This document shows, piece by piece, positions 53,546-63,069 of a stretch of 64,000 nt of DNA. A program made the position numbers and the translations under genes. Numbering within the stretch: the first letter of the stretch is position 1; each line of letters opens with the position of its first letter. Source of the DNA: Spirochaetia bacterium UBA5763 (GTDB lineage: Bacteria > Spirochaetota > UBA4802 > UBA5550); contig DIEX01000031.1 of NCBI GenBank assembly GCA_002418835.1, forward strand, positions 507,773-571,772. Reading direction: 5' to 3'. Below the pieces are notes generated by a model. The model was not told where the DNA came from and made no database searches. It was given only the letters and a program-made list of their open reading frames with translations.

Positions 53546-56080
53546 ATGTTAAATAAAAAAATAATTTTAAAAATTTCAGCCGTATTTCTATTTCTTGCAA
53601 CCTGTACAAACAGCCTGTTTGCTGATATAACGTCGGTTTCTTTAACAGCACTGGATTCACCCACCACACTTTCAAACGGTAGAGCTTATTTTCTTGCGGG
53701 AAGAGACTACAGGTTCAGAGTACAGGCGACAGCCGCCGATAACACCCTGTTAACAGACTGGAACAGTATCTCAATAAACATCAATCAGGGCGCCGCAACC
53801 CTACGCGCTCAATGCATAATTGATATTGCAAGCGCCTCCATGACAGGAGAGACTAATTTAATTGTCCAGTCAGTTACAAACAATCTTCCTGCAGGGCCAT
53901 ATACAAATATTGATTTCACAATAAGAGTACGGTTTACCTGGAATAACACAAATGACTTTGCTCAGAGCAGTAATAACATAACAGCTACAGTTACAGAAGA
54001 TGCAGGCACGCCTGCGTTATTAACTGACACATTGCCAATGGTTTATGGACTATCAACGCATATCGATGTTTATAACTTTACAATGTCAGGGGATGCCTCT
54101 GATGCCAGGATAAATCCGTATCACACCGCTTTCAACGTTAATGGAAGCGAGGTTGTATATTATCTCCTGGATACCCCGGCTGCCGGGGCTTCGGACAACG
54201 TGCGTTCCCTGGCCACTGACGGAGCGACAGAGATAACTGGCGCGACTACACTACTATACAATGCAGTAGCAACGGCTTTCTCCGATGCTGATGAAACAGC
54301 CCCTGTCGGTGACAAATTAACATATTCAGTAACAGCGGCTTACTGTTCAGTGCTTGGCGACCACACATTCAGGGTAAGGGCTGTGATGAACACAGGGGTA
54401 GCTACAGTGGATTCATCTGTTCCCCTGAATTTTAACGTAAACAGGGTACAGATATCGAACATTGAATTTTTTAATGGAGGAGGAATTGATACTCCTGTAT
54501 ATTACCGGAGTGTCAATGTGCCAGGAACAATGATTCGTGTGTCTGCTCAGATTGAAAATAACAGTGCATCACTTCTCGGTAATAGAAACATGAAAGGTAA
54601 TACGATAATTACAGTACGGCGTTTTGGGACAGCTGACACATTTACAGTACAGATACCCGACAACCAGAGCCAGGGGACAGCCGTTGTAACAACTCCGGTT
54701 GAAATTGATATTACGGATGGGACAACCCAAGCGGAATCATATGAAATTTTATCAATTACTGGAAGCGCCTATGACAACGAACAGAATATCGATGTAATTC
54801 CAGGAAGTATCTCACAACTGGTTGTTAATCCAGCTGTTTACTGGGATGACAGAGATCCTCCCGGAAATAACGGTTCTCCAGATGGAGATCTACCCGGAAC
54901 TGGTAAAACACCATTTACAACATGGGTTGGTTTTTCACAGACTGCAACAACAATTACCCTGAACTGGACCCCTTTAAGTACGGCAACCGCCCCGCCATAT
55001 GACAGGGATTTCTATTCATACAGAATATATTATAAAAAAAGCAGCAATACAACCTGGACCATGATAGACCGTTCTGTATCCGGTTTCGGACCAACTGAAA
55101 CCTATGATTTGAGTAATATTAATACCGGTTCAGTTTCAATTGAAAATCTTCAGCCGTTTACAAACTATGATTACTACATTACCGCAATCGATATTTTCGG
55201 GCAGGAAGTTGATACAACAATCGGATTAAGCGATACAGTACATGCAAACAGCACAACAGCCGACTATTCAACAATATCAACAAATCCATATGAAGTAACC
55301 CTCTCAATAACGGACGGTATCACAATATTTGATGATTCTTCATTTAATAATGAAACTATTCCAGTACCCGGGAACAGAACACTCCGTAATACCTCAATCA
55401 AAGTTACTATCAACTGGATATCTGTCGAAGAATCGCCAGATTCAGTAAATCTTATTCTATCCTCCTTTCCTGGACCGAATTCAGGGAATATGGTTACGGG
55501 GGGGTTGTTATACGGCACTGAAGGTGTTGATTATGATCGCATTGCATGTAATAAAACCGCCCCAAATACCTGGTCAGGCTTAATCTCAACAACAAACAGA
55601 TACATGATCGATAATGCTGATATAAAATTTATCATCGAATCAATAAAAGCAGGTGCACGCTCATATGTCGATCATGATGCTGATTTTGATTCTACTGAAC
55701 AGACACCTCCGGGAGATCCGAATGACATGGAGTGGACCTACCATATCGGTTTAAGCACAGCATTCACCCCCTGGCCGGTTCGTATTCTGAATAATGTCAT
55801 TACAGATGAAAACCCGGTGGCTTATCCGTCTTACTATTTAACTGAAGATGCAACTGTTACAATTAAAGTTTACGATATCAAAGGACGTATTGTTGCGATA
55901 CTACTTGATAATGCATACAGAAAGGCGGGGCAGAATATTAAGGAACAGGGTTGGCGCGGTACTAATAAAAATAACAGGAAGCTCGGTGTTGGTCTCTACT
56001 ATATTCACATAGAGGCAAAAAGCACATCTAATGGAAAAGTTATCCTTAATACATTTAAAAAAGTAGTTATGGCGAAATAG
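53546..56080 (+). CDS. Large surface protein with fibronectin-like and FlgD-like C-terminal domains
   Basis: 844 residues. The signal peptide (about 1-26) ends CTNSLFA. Long beta-rich domains follow. A fibronectin type III-like domain (about 470-570) has TTITLNWTPLS and NLQPFTNYDYYITAIDIFG. The last 85 residues form a FlgD-like Ig domain (TVTIKVYDIKGRIVAIL, AGQNIKEQGWRGTNKNNRKL, GVGLYYIHIEA) as found at the C-terminus of many exported proteins that need a sorting tail. Together with the divergent lipoprotein it may form a surface pair. Confidence 0.75.
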   Translation: MLNKKIILKISAVFLFLATCTNSLFADITSVSLTALDSPTTLSNGRAYFLAGRDYRFRVQATAADNTLLTDWNSISININQGAATLRAQCIIDIASASMTGETNLIVQSVTNNLPAGPYTNIDFTIRVRFTWNNTNDFAQSSNNITATVTEDAGTPALLTDTLPMVYGLSTHIDVYNFTMSGDASDARINPYHTAFNVNGSEVVYYLLDTPAAGASDNVRSLATDGATEITGATTLLYNAVATAFSDADETAPVGDKLTYSVTAAYCSVLGDHTFRVRAVMNTGVATVDSSVPLNFNVNRVQISNIEFFNGGGIDTPVYYRSVNVPGTMIRVSAQIENNSASLLGNRNMKGNTIITVRRFGTADTFTVQIPDNQSQGTAVVTTPVEIDITDGTTQAESYEILSITGSAYDNEQNIDVIPGSISQLVVNPAVYWDDRDPPGNNGSPDGDLPGTGKTPFTTWVGFSQTATTITLNWTPLSTATAPPYDRDFYSYRIYYKKSSNTTWTMIDRSVSGFGPTETYDLSNINTGSVSIENLQPFTNYDYYITAIDIFGQEVDTTIGLSDTVHANSTTADYSTISTNPYEVTLSITDGITIFDDSSFNNETIPVPGNRTLRNTSIKVTINWISVEESPDSVNLILSSFPGPNSGNMVTGGLLYGTEGVDYDRIACNKTAPNTWSGLISTTNRYMIDNADIKFIIESIKAGARSYVDHDADFDSTEQTPPGDPNDMEWTYHIGLSTAFTPWPVRILNNVITDENPVAYPSYYLTEDATVTIKVYDIKGRIVAILLDNAYRKAGQNIKEQGWRGTNKNNRKLGVGLYYIHIEAKSTSNGKVILNTFKKVVMAK

Positions 56081-56089
56081 ATAAACAGA

Positions 56090-56764
56090 CTAAAACCTGT
56101 TTATCTCCCCCAAAACTCCCCCCATCTCCCTGAAATCATGGATAATATACCTCTCCCCTGCAATCTCCTCCTCTCCCGCATGGCCGAAAGCGCACCCGAT
56201 AAAAGGAATTCCGTTGATTTTCGCAGCGTCAAGATCCGTAAGCCTGTCACCAACCATAATGATTTTATCGTAATCAAGCTCCTTCAGATATATCCCCACA
56301 ATATCAGTTTTATTCCTGATATCACCCTCAGCATACAAAAAAGGCTCAGAGAACCACTTTTTCAGGCCATAGGTCTCCAGAATCGCCTCAACATATGCCC
56401 TTGCTCCATTGGAAGCCACAAGCATCCTGTAACCGGAATTATAAAGCTCAGGAATAGTCTCCTCCACGCCTGTAATAAGCTCACCCTTTTTCTGCCGGAT
56501 AAGCGAAACCAGGTTTTGCGTCCACCGCAGCGAAAGATAATCCCGCGCTTCTAATCCGAGCTCAGGGAAGAGCATGAGACATATTTTCTCCAGGGGATAT
56601 CCAAGTGTTGCGGTAATTGCCTCACGGGAAGGGGCTTTTACATCGGCATAGTCACCCGATTTAAGGAGAGAATCCACAGCCTCAGCAAAGGCCTCCTCCA
56701 GGATATTCCCCGCGTCGTAAATTGTGCCGTCTATATCTAAAGCTAAATACACAGGTTTTGTCAT
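56090..56764 (-). CDS. HAD-family hydrolase, phosphoglycolate-phosphatase-like
   Basis: 224 residues of the haloacid dehalogenase superfamily: motif I DIDGTIYD (Asp10, Asp12), motif II VASNG, Lys in motif III (NKTDIVG region) and motif IV MVGDRLTDLDAA. A helical cap lies between residues 20 and 85. The overall look is that of Gph or small-molecule phosphatases; the substrate is not decided. AGGTGAAATGA precedes the ATG. It is convergent with the 844-residue surface protein. Confidence 0.88.
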   Translation of the reverse strand: MTKPVYLALDIDGTIYDAGNILEEAFAEAVDSLLKSGDYADVKAPSREAITATLGYPLEKICLMLFPELGLEARDYLSLRWTQNLVSLIRQKKGELITGVEETIPELYNSGYRMLVASNGARAYVEAILETYGLKKWFSEPFLYAEGDIRNKTDIVGIYLKELDYDKIIMVGDRLTDLDAAKINGIPFIGCAFGHAGEEEIAGERYIIHDFREMGGVLGEINRF

Positions 56765-56782
56765 TCATTTCACCTTTTCAGG

Positions 56783-57069
56783 TCTCTCGCGAAGACGCAA
56801 AGCCGCAAAGATAGGGGAAGAATTGGGCATCGAGGAGAAAAATTTAATCTCTGTCATTGCGAGCGTAACGAAGCAATCTGTTCAAATTATCATCAGTCTA
56901 TTATAAAAGTTACTATTTGTACTATAAACAGATTGCTTCACTCACTGACGTTCGTTCGCAATGACACTGCCTCAAAACCTCACAGCGACATAGGAGCCCG
57001 TTTTACCCTTACCCCGCTCCTCCCAAAATCCTTCTGCTTTTCTCCGCGCCTTAGCGCCTTTGCGAGAGA
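56783..57069. repeat. Nested inverted repeats in the HAD-pyrD gap
   Basis: Outer pair: TCTCTCGCGAAGACGCAAAG (56785 on) and GCGCCTTAGCGCCTTTGCGA (ending about 57067), in opposite orientation. Inner element of 115 bp: TGTCATTGCGAGCG ... GAAGCAATCTGTT (56852-56882) and AACAGATTGCTTC ... CGCAATGACA (56927-56966). The gap from 56765 to 57213 holds nothing else but the start region of pyrD. Confidence 0.8.
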
Positions 57070-57213
57070 CATTCTTTTTTAACAGAAACCTAAAATTCAG
57101 AGTCTGCCCCTTAACTGTCAAATAAAATTCCGGCAAATCGCACCTCTCCCCAATTATTTTATTGACTCATGTTCCGGATTTTAACTTAATTACGGCATAA
57201 AAGGAGAGAGCTT

Positions 57214-58119
57214 TTGGATACAAAAGTAAAAATCGGAAATCTGGTTCTGAAAAATCCCATAACCGTGGCTTCAGGTACAGCCGGTTACGGCGAAGAACTT
57301 TCAAAATATGCTGATATAGCAAAAATAGGCGCTGTTTTTACAAAGGGGCTCTCGGTTAATCCCCGTAGAGGAAACCCGGGCAACAGAATCCTTGAAACAC
57401 CATCAGGGGTTCTAAACTCAATAGGCCTTGAAAATGTGGGGATGGAGGAGTTCATCGACAAAAAGCTCCCCTTCCTTCTAAAAGCAGGAGCCACCCCCAT
57501 ACCGAATATTGCAGGTCATTCAATTGAAGAGAATATTGAGATGTGCAGAGTGCTTTCAACTACTCCGGGCATCAATGCTGTTGAGCTTAATGTTTCATGC
57601 CCCAATGTCAAGCAGGGTGGGATGGCATTCGGAACAAATACCGAGGTCTTCTGCGACCTTCTTGAAAAAGCGAGGAAGGTGACACAGTGCGCTCTCATTG
57701 TAAAACTTTCACCAAATGTTACTGATGTAACAACTTTCGCTGTTCATGCGGAGAAGATAGGTGCTGACGCTGTGTCTGCTGTAAACACATTCCTCGGCAT
57801 GAAGATCGATATAAAAAAGAAGAAGCCCCACTTCAACAACAAAGTGGCGGGACTGAGCGGCCCTGCGATTAAGCCCATGGCAGTGAGAATTATCTACCAG
57901 GTTTTTGATAAAATTTCAATACCCATTATCGGCCAGGGTGGAATATCCGATATTGATGATGTAATAGAATTTATGATGGCCGGTGCTTCCGCAATATCTG
58001 TTGGCACAGCAAACATGATAGAGCCCGGCATATCTCAAAAGCTTGTGACTGATCTCGAAGATTACATGAAGCGCGAATCGATAAAATCCCTTAAAGAAAT
58101 TACCGGTGTTGCGCATTAA
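57214..58119 (+). CDS. pyrD: Dihydroorotate dehydrogenase, class 1B type (PyrD)
   Basis: 301 residues. It oxidises dihydroorotate to orotate using FMN. Motifs: VKIGNLVLKNPITVASGTAG, ETPSGVLNSIGLEN, ELNVSCPNVKQGG with catalytic Cys near residue 129, KLSPNVTD, GLSGPAIKPMAVR and IIGQGGISDIDDV. Cysteine as base marks class 1, and the overall length and motifs fit 1B. Class 1B enzymes normally pair with PyrK, which is not adjacent here. The start is TTG at 57214, supported by AAGGAGAGAG seven bases upstream. hisC follows 24 bp later. Confidence 0.92.
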   Translation: MDTKVKIGNLVLKNPITVASGTAGYGEELSKYADIAKIGAVFTKGLSVNPRRGNPGNRILETPSGVLNSIGLENVGMEEFIDKKLPFLLKAGATPIPNIAGHSIEENIEMCRVLSTTPGINAVELNVSCPNVKQGGMAFGTNTEVFCDLLEKARKVTQCALIVKLSPNVTDVTTFAVHAEKIGADAVSAVNTFLGMKIDIKKKKPHFNNKVAGLSGPAIKPMAVRIIYQVFDKISIPIIGQGGISDIDDVIEFMMAGASAISVGTANMIEPGISQKLVTDLEDYMKRESIKSLKEITGVAH

Positions 58120-58143
58120 GCATTTTTTTTTACAGGAGATTAT

Positions 58144-59202
58144 ATGAAATTCTGGAACAAAACTCTCAGAAGTATGGATGAATATATACCGGGTGAGCAG
58201 CCTTCAAATATTGATGAGTACATCAAGCTCAACACAAACGAAAACCCCTTCCCGCCGTCAGAGAAGGTGCTGAAAGCCATTACTGAACATGTCAATGCCA
58301 ACCTGAGAAGATACCCTGATTCAAAGGCAAAGAACGTAAGAAATATTTTTGCCGAGCAGAATAATTTATCCCCTGATAATGTTTTTGTCGGAAACGGCTC
58401 AGATGAAATCTTTACCCTCATTTTCCGGGGGCTCATTGAGAAAGAGGGAGTTGCCGCATTCCCCTACCCATCCTACTCCCTTTACGATACACTTGCTCAG
58501 GGTAACGGGATAAAATATGAAAAGATCGATCTCGCGGATGATCTGCAGATAGACATGGATAAATTCCTCGTAAAGAAATACGATATGGTCATAATCTCCA
58601 ACCCGAACAACCCCACAGGTACTTATGTCGGGCCCGGGAGGGTGAAAGAGTTCCTTAAAGTTTATAAAGGACTGCTCATCATGGATGAGGCTTATATCGA
58701 CTTTTACGGAGGTTCGGCTATTGATCTTGTAAACGAATTTGACAACCTTATTGTCACAAGGTCATTCTCTAAATCATACTCACTTGCCGGACTGCGCGTG
58801 GGCCTTGCAATCGCAAATCCCGGTATAATTGAGGGATTAGTAAAAATCAAGGATTCATATAATATTGACACGCTGGCACTTGCAGGAGCCGAAGCTGCTC
58901 TCCTTGACACAAGATCATTCGAGTACAATCTGGGGATGCTGCGCAACAACAAGGAGTACCTTGAAGAAAGACTTACTGATATGAATTTCCAGCTTATACC
59001 ATCAAAAGCAAACTTCATCTTCACAAAACATCCGGATATCGATTCAAGGGAACTTTACGAAAAGCTGAAAGAGGAGAAGATTCTCATAAGACACTTCCGC
59101 GGACCGGTTCAGTCAGATTACGTGCGGATCAGCATAGGTTCGATGATGGAGATAAAAAAGCTCTGTTCTGCAATTGCAGGGATTCTGGAGAGCGCGAAGT
59201 AA
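58144..59202 (+). CDS. hisC: Histidinol-phosphate aminotransferase
   Basis: 352 residues, a PLP fold type I aminotransferase that makes histidinol phosphate in histidine synthesis. Motifs: IKLNTNENPFPPS, GNGSDEIFTLIFR, ISNPNNPTGTYV, LLIMDEAYIDF and TRSFSKSYSLAGLRVG with PLP-binding Lys210. ACAGGAGAT precedes ATG. It lies 24 bp after pyrD, though the two pathways differ; no other his genes are in the window. Confidence 0.93.
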   Translation: MKFWNKTLRSMDEYIPGEQPSNIDEYIKLNTNENPFPPSEKVLKAITEHVNANLRRYPDSKAKNVRNIFAEQNNLSPDNVFVGNGSDEIFTLIFRGLIEKEGVAAFPYPSYSLYDTLAQGNGIKYEKIDLADDLQIDMDKFLVKKYDMVIISNPNNPTGTYVGPGRVKEFLKVYKGLLIMDEAYIDFYGGSAIDLVNEFDNLIVTRSFSKSYSLAGLRVGLAIANPGIIEGLVKIKDSYNIDTLALAGAEAALLDTRSFEYNLGMLRNNKEYLEERLTDMNFQLIPSKANFIFTKHPDIDSRELYEKLKEEKILIRHFRGPVQSDYVRISIGSMMEIKKLCSAIAGILESAK

Positions 59203-59233
59203 TCAGGAAATAATTTATTCGCCTGGGCCGGTT

Positions 59234-59908
59234 CTACAGGGGGAGAAGTATAACCCTCCCCGAACTGTTGGTTATTGTTCCACGCTGGAACATTTCATTC
59301 GCAGTTAATCGCTCTTCAAGGAACAGCGCTATATCCTCCTTCTTAATCCAGATATTGACCTGCTGATTTGTACCCGCATCGCTCCATTTGAATCCGATAA
59401 CAACACCAACCACCTCATTCTCTGAAGGTACAAACTTATACCTGTATATCTCTTCAATTATACCGGTAACATTCTCTTTTATAAGTTTAACGGAGAACCT
59501 GCTGTAGTCCAGTGTATTATCCTTATTCACAACTATATCAAAGCCGAAAAACAACCTGTCGGTTCTTTTCGATTTTTTATCAAAATAAAACCCCATGCTC
59601 CCTTTTGAAACATCAACATCCTCTTTTTCAGTAATATCTTTCGCGATAGAGATAATATCCTTTTTGTATTTATTCTGGTAAAAACCGCCGTTAGTCGAAT
59701 ATGAATTTATATCAACGAGATAATCCTCGTATTTTACTGCATCTTTTTTCACAACAAAAGCGGTTTCATTTCCGGTTTTTCCATCTCCCTGATTTGTGCC
59801 ACCTGCTGAACCTTTTATTTCACCGGCCGAAGCACATGCAGCGGCAGATATCACTATTGTAATGAGAAATAAATATAAACTTATTCTAAAAGGTTTAATA
59901 AACGTCAT
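59234..59908 (-). CDS. Lipoprotein of unknown function
   Basis: 224 residues from ATG 59908, where GGAG lies 8 bases upstream (an upstream GTG at 59917 is too close to it). The signal peptide ends in lipobox ISAAAC. The mature part starts with a low-complexity Gly/Thr linker and then has mixed beta strands (GSMGFYFDKKSKRTDRLFFG, EVVGVVIGFKWSD, NIWIKKEDIALFLEERLTAN). No family was recognised. It lies 100 bp after the cNMP-domain gene on the same strand and may be co-transcribed. Confidence 0.62.
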   Translation of the reverse strand: MTFIKPFRISLYLFLITIVISAAACASAGEIKGSAGGTNQGDGKTGNETAFVVKKDAVKYEDYLVDINSYSTNGGFYQNKYKKDIISIAKDITEKEDVDVSKGSMGFYFDKKSKRTDRLFFGFDIVVNKDNTLDYSRFSVKLIKENVTGIIEEIYRYKFVPSENEVVGVVIGFKWSDAGTNQQVNIWIKKEDIALFLEERLTANEMFQRGTITNSSGRVILLPL

Positions 59909-60008
59909 AGCAGACACTCCACAAAAAAGATTTAAGTGAATTAATTACTGTAATTATCGGAATAATCCGGTACTTTCTGAACTGAGATATTGCGAATATC
60001 AGGCGGGA

Positions 60009-62474
60009 TTACATTTTCAGAAATTCCATATATTTTTCTATAGGCCCGGGATATGAACCGTTGCCATCGAGGTATTTCTTGAACCTGTTTTCATATGACA
60101 CGATCTCCCTGTTCTGAACATTCCTGTACCTGTTGGCAGACTTGTTGAAAGCAGGCATATTTTCAAGCTGGTCACGGATCTCTCTTTTAAAAGGTACATG
60201 TTTAAAAAACATCTCACGTACAACAGCATTCATTTTCATGATACCTTCACGCTCATATTCAACCCAGAGCATGTAATCATCCGCGAACCTGTCGCGGTTT
60301 GTTCTGAGACTTTTAAAACGTAAAGCGATCTTCTCTTTCATCTCAGGAGATAGTTTTGAATTCTTTTTAAATGTATTCACATAATCAAAGTATTCACCGG
60401 AGAGTCCACCTTCAATTGGGTCAGCCCACATTGCGCCCTTTATGCTCCTGTTAAGTTCCCACCTGAAACAGGCGAAGGTGTGCATCATACTTTTCTCTAT
60501 ATCACCGGAGAAGAGTATCGGAATCATTATCCTTCCCATTGACCTTTTGTTATTGCCTGAAAGTTCCTGCCACAGAAAAGTTTTTGATCCGCATATAGGG
60601 AGAAGTATAAAATAGGGTGGAATCTCCTCCTTTATAATCTCCCTGGCGCTGTCGAGCTTAAGGACAGTCTCACGCCAGAAAAGAGAAAAGTCTATATCTG
60701 ATAATTTTTTTATCAGGGCATCCACCTTATCTTTTGACTGGTACATAGCCCTCATGTTACCTCTAATCAATTCACTATACATAACGGGGAACGCTGTTGC
60801 TGTACTCCCGGAGCACACTGCGGATGCGCTTGCCAGTCTCTGCTGGATTTCATGAAGAGTCTTGTTGAGATTCTCATCGTCAGAACCCTTGTCGCTTTTC
60901 CCCTCTCCGGGTTTACCTTTTTTCTGATACTTCTCCTGCTCTCTTAGAAAAGCCTCATAATTAAGTCCCATCTCAGTTATGCTGGGTTCTTCAGCACCGG
61001 CATATATTTTGGATAAAAATTCATATTCAAGGAAAACAGGGGCCTTCGCGTCTCTCTCTCTTATCCTTCCTAGATCATTCAGATCCGAAAGCTGCTCCGG
61101 GGTGAGGAGCTCATCATCGAGAAAACCGAATGTAAGCATAAGCTTCACAGGCCTCGGAATTGAAGATTCTATCTTGGTTCTGACAAAAACCTGTTTATAT
61201 AGATCCCAGTACATCTGGGTAATATGACGCCTCACCTTCCGCTCTTCCGATTCGGAACTTAGCGGGTTCTTCAGATTTTTAAAATCATTAAGCAGCTTCA
61301 GGAGTTTATTCTGAAACTCCTTCTCCACCATTGAAAACTCGAAAATCTGGTATATCGATTTCTGTAGACCTGTGCTGATAACAGGTGTCGCAGCTATTGT
61401 GCCGCTGTCATTGTCCGCTGCTGTTTCCTCAGTCTCCGCTTTCTGAGGTGCAGATATTTTTCCGCTCTTCTCAAGCATAGAGCATATATCAGTGAATCCG
61501 GAGTACACCTTAAGACTCTTCCCTGTAATTTCAACAGTCATGGCATCAATTTTTAAAAGCACCTGCTGAAGTTTTGAATAAAAATCGGAAGAAACCCGTC
61601 CTGTTGAATTCCACGAATCAATACCACCCTGCATAAGAAATGACACCAATCCATCCTTTACTTCAAAAATGCTTTTTGATTTACGGCTTAACTTCTCCAT
61701 AACATTATGAGTCCCCAGCAGCAGCAACCGGAGAGCTTTTACAATGGATGTAAAAACTGAAACAGGGAGATCGGGATCGGCCTTAAAAACTTCACTTAAA
61801 AGCTGCGTATCAAGCTTTAGGAGACGTTTAATAACATCCATATAATCCGCGCCAAGGGTTTCGGTGTTAATACCCTCGGCATAATTCTTCTTTAGAAGAT
61901 TCCCTCTGTCTTCAATCACAAAATCGATGGCAATATTATCGGGGACCTTCCCTTTAGCAAAGGTAAAGACAGAGTAGAGGTCATCACTTTTTTTGTTGAG
62001 ATTATCAGAACCGCTGTTGGGGCTCAGCGCGTTAAAAAGCAGAAGCATATTGTCATCCACCTGACAGAGCCTCACATAAAGCCCCGCCGCTTTTTTCATG
62101 GCTGTCTGAGCGATCATATAATTATTGAAAAGCTGCCTGAGCATGTTCATGGCGCTGGTGATATCCCGCTGTGCTACACCCTTGTAGCCCCCCTGAGCTA
62201 TAGGATATTCAACCACCTGAACATCAGCAGCTGCTCTGATTGTGTGAGTATAGGGAGAAGTCAGAAGCCCGGAAAAACCGACAAGCATGGATCTCCCTTT
62301 AATTGTGCAGACTCTGACAGATTTATCAGCAATGAGTTCACCATCCAGACCCATAAATTCTTCAGGAGCCGAGAGAACTTCCACTTCTCCATCCTGCATA
62401 ATAAAAAATCTGGTGGGATTCTCACCCTGTGTAAAGAGGATATCACCTTTTTTCAAGATTCTGCTCTCAGGCAT
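60009..62474 (-). CDS. Large protein with N-terminal cyclic-nucleotide-binding domain
   Basis: 821 residues. Residues 1-115 form a CNB-type domain (LKKGDILFTQGENPTRFFIM, QDGEVEVL) whose phosphate cassette is not canonical (LVGFSGLLTSPYTHT), so ligand binding is doubtful. Residues 120-821 are helical and unlike any enzyme I know, with a Glu/Lys-rich low-complexity insert near 515-535. Large proteins of this layout are known to me mainly from spirochaetes. GGGAG lies 8 bases before ATG. It may act as a scaffold or signal protein. Confidence 0.7.
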   Translation of the reverse strand: MPESRILKKGDILFTQGENPTRFFIMQDGEVEVLSAPEEFMGLDGELIADKSVRVCTIKGRSMLVGFSGLLTSPYTHTIRAAADVQVVEYPIAQGGYKGVAQRDITSAMNMLRQLFNNYMIAQTAMKKAAGLYVRLCQVDDNMLLLFNALSPNSGSDNLNKKSDDLYSVFTFAKGKVPDNIAIDFVIEDRGNLLKKNYAEGINTETLGADYMDVIKRLLKLDTQLLSEVFKADPDLPVSVFTSIVKALRLLLLGTHNVMEKLSRKSKSIFEVKDGLVSFLMQGGIDSWNSTGRVSSDFYSKLQQVLLKIDAMTVEITGKSLKVYSGFTDICSMLEKSGKISAPQKAETEETAADNDSGTIAATPVISTGLQKSIYQIFEFSMVEKEFQNKLLKLLNDFKNLKNPLSSESEERKVRRHITQMYWDLYKQVFVRTKIESSIPRPVKLMLTFGFLDDELLTPEQLSDLNDLGRIRERDAKAPVFLEYEFLSKIYAGAEEPSITEMGLNYEAFLREQEKYQKKGKPGEGKSDKGSDDENLNKTLHEIQQRLASASAVCSGSTATAFPVMYSELIRGNMRAMYQSKDKVDALIKKLSDIDFSLFWRETVLKLDSAREIIKEEIPPYFILLPICGSKTFLWQELSGNNKRSMGRIMIPILFSGDIEKSMMHTFACFRWELNRSIKGAMWADPIEGGLSGEYFDYVNTFKKNSKLSPEMKEKIALRFKSLRTNRDRFADDYMLWVEYEREGIMKMNAVVREMFFKHVPFKREIRDQLENMPAFNKSANRYRNVQNREIVSYENRFKKYLDGNGSYPGPIEKYMEFLKM

Positions 62475-62598
62475 TATTCATACTCCCGGCTTATATTAAC
62501 TGCTATTAATGCGGCTAATCGTAATAAAATACTGCTGTAATTAAAATTAATTTATAAAAGCAATTCAACAATTTCAAAACTGATTTAAATTAAACTTA

Positions 62599-62633
62599 TG
62601 TCATTTTGAAGAAGCGAAGCGGCTGTAAAATCT
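62599..62633. repeat. Half element of the TGTCAT dispersed repeat
   Basis: TGTCATTTTGAAGAAGCGAA then GCGGCTGTAAAATCT, like the left arm of the element at 47245. No matching ATGACA arm is close by. The rest of the gap 62475-62711 is AT-rich without features. Confidence 0.5.
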
Positions 62634-62711
62634 ATTTTCTGATTAATAAGAAAATTTCTGCCGATCATCACTGATTATATTATCGGAAGAAATGTTGTAC
62701 AATAAAAATAT

Positions 62712-63068
62712 TTAAATTCTGCTGTTTTTTATATTATCCATATATTCTTCCCATTCAGTGGGGAGCATATTCTTTTTTTTATTATTACATTCTTTACATG
62801 CGGGTACAAGATTAATCTTTTCGCTTTTGCCCCCTCTTGCAAGGGGAATTTTATGATCCATGGTGAGGTCTGAAGGAGAAAATTTTCCCCCGCAGTAGTA
62901 ACATTCACCTGCGGCTGTTTTATTTTTCCACCAGGGTGAATTACGCAGTTCCCTGGCTTTACTTTTTTCAATTGCCAGTTCAGTTTCAGCATCATGATGA
63001 AGCAGTTCATTTTTCGGGGAGCTTCTCCTTGCCCTCTTCCTGTCAATGTGCCTGTCTTTATACGACAT
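62712..63068 (-). CDS. HNH endonuclease
   Basis: 118 residues. The C-terminal half is a complete HNH domain with zinc cysteines: CYYCGGKF, LTMDHKIPLARGGKS, NLVPACKECNNKKKNMLP. The N-terminal half is basic and helical. Stand-alone HNH proteins may act in DNA repair, defence or mobile DNA; this cannot be decided here. The start ATG 63068 lies just inside the end of fmt (stop 63070-63072), so the gene is coupled to fmt; a TTG at 63077 is an alternative. Confidence 0.88.
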   Translation of the reverse strand: MSYKDRHIDRKRARRSSPKNELLHHDAETELAIEKSKARELRNSPWWKNKTAAGECYYCGGKFSPSDLTMDHKIPLARGGKSEKINLVPACKECNNKKKNMLPTEWEEYMDNIKNSRI

Positions 63069-63069
63069 A

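Noticed and set aside
62712..63068. Mobile intron or homing endonuclease
   Set aside because: There is an HNH domain, but the gene is coupled to intact fmt and no intron or intein boundaries are visible.
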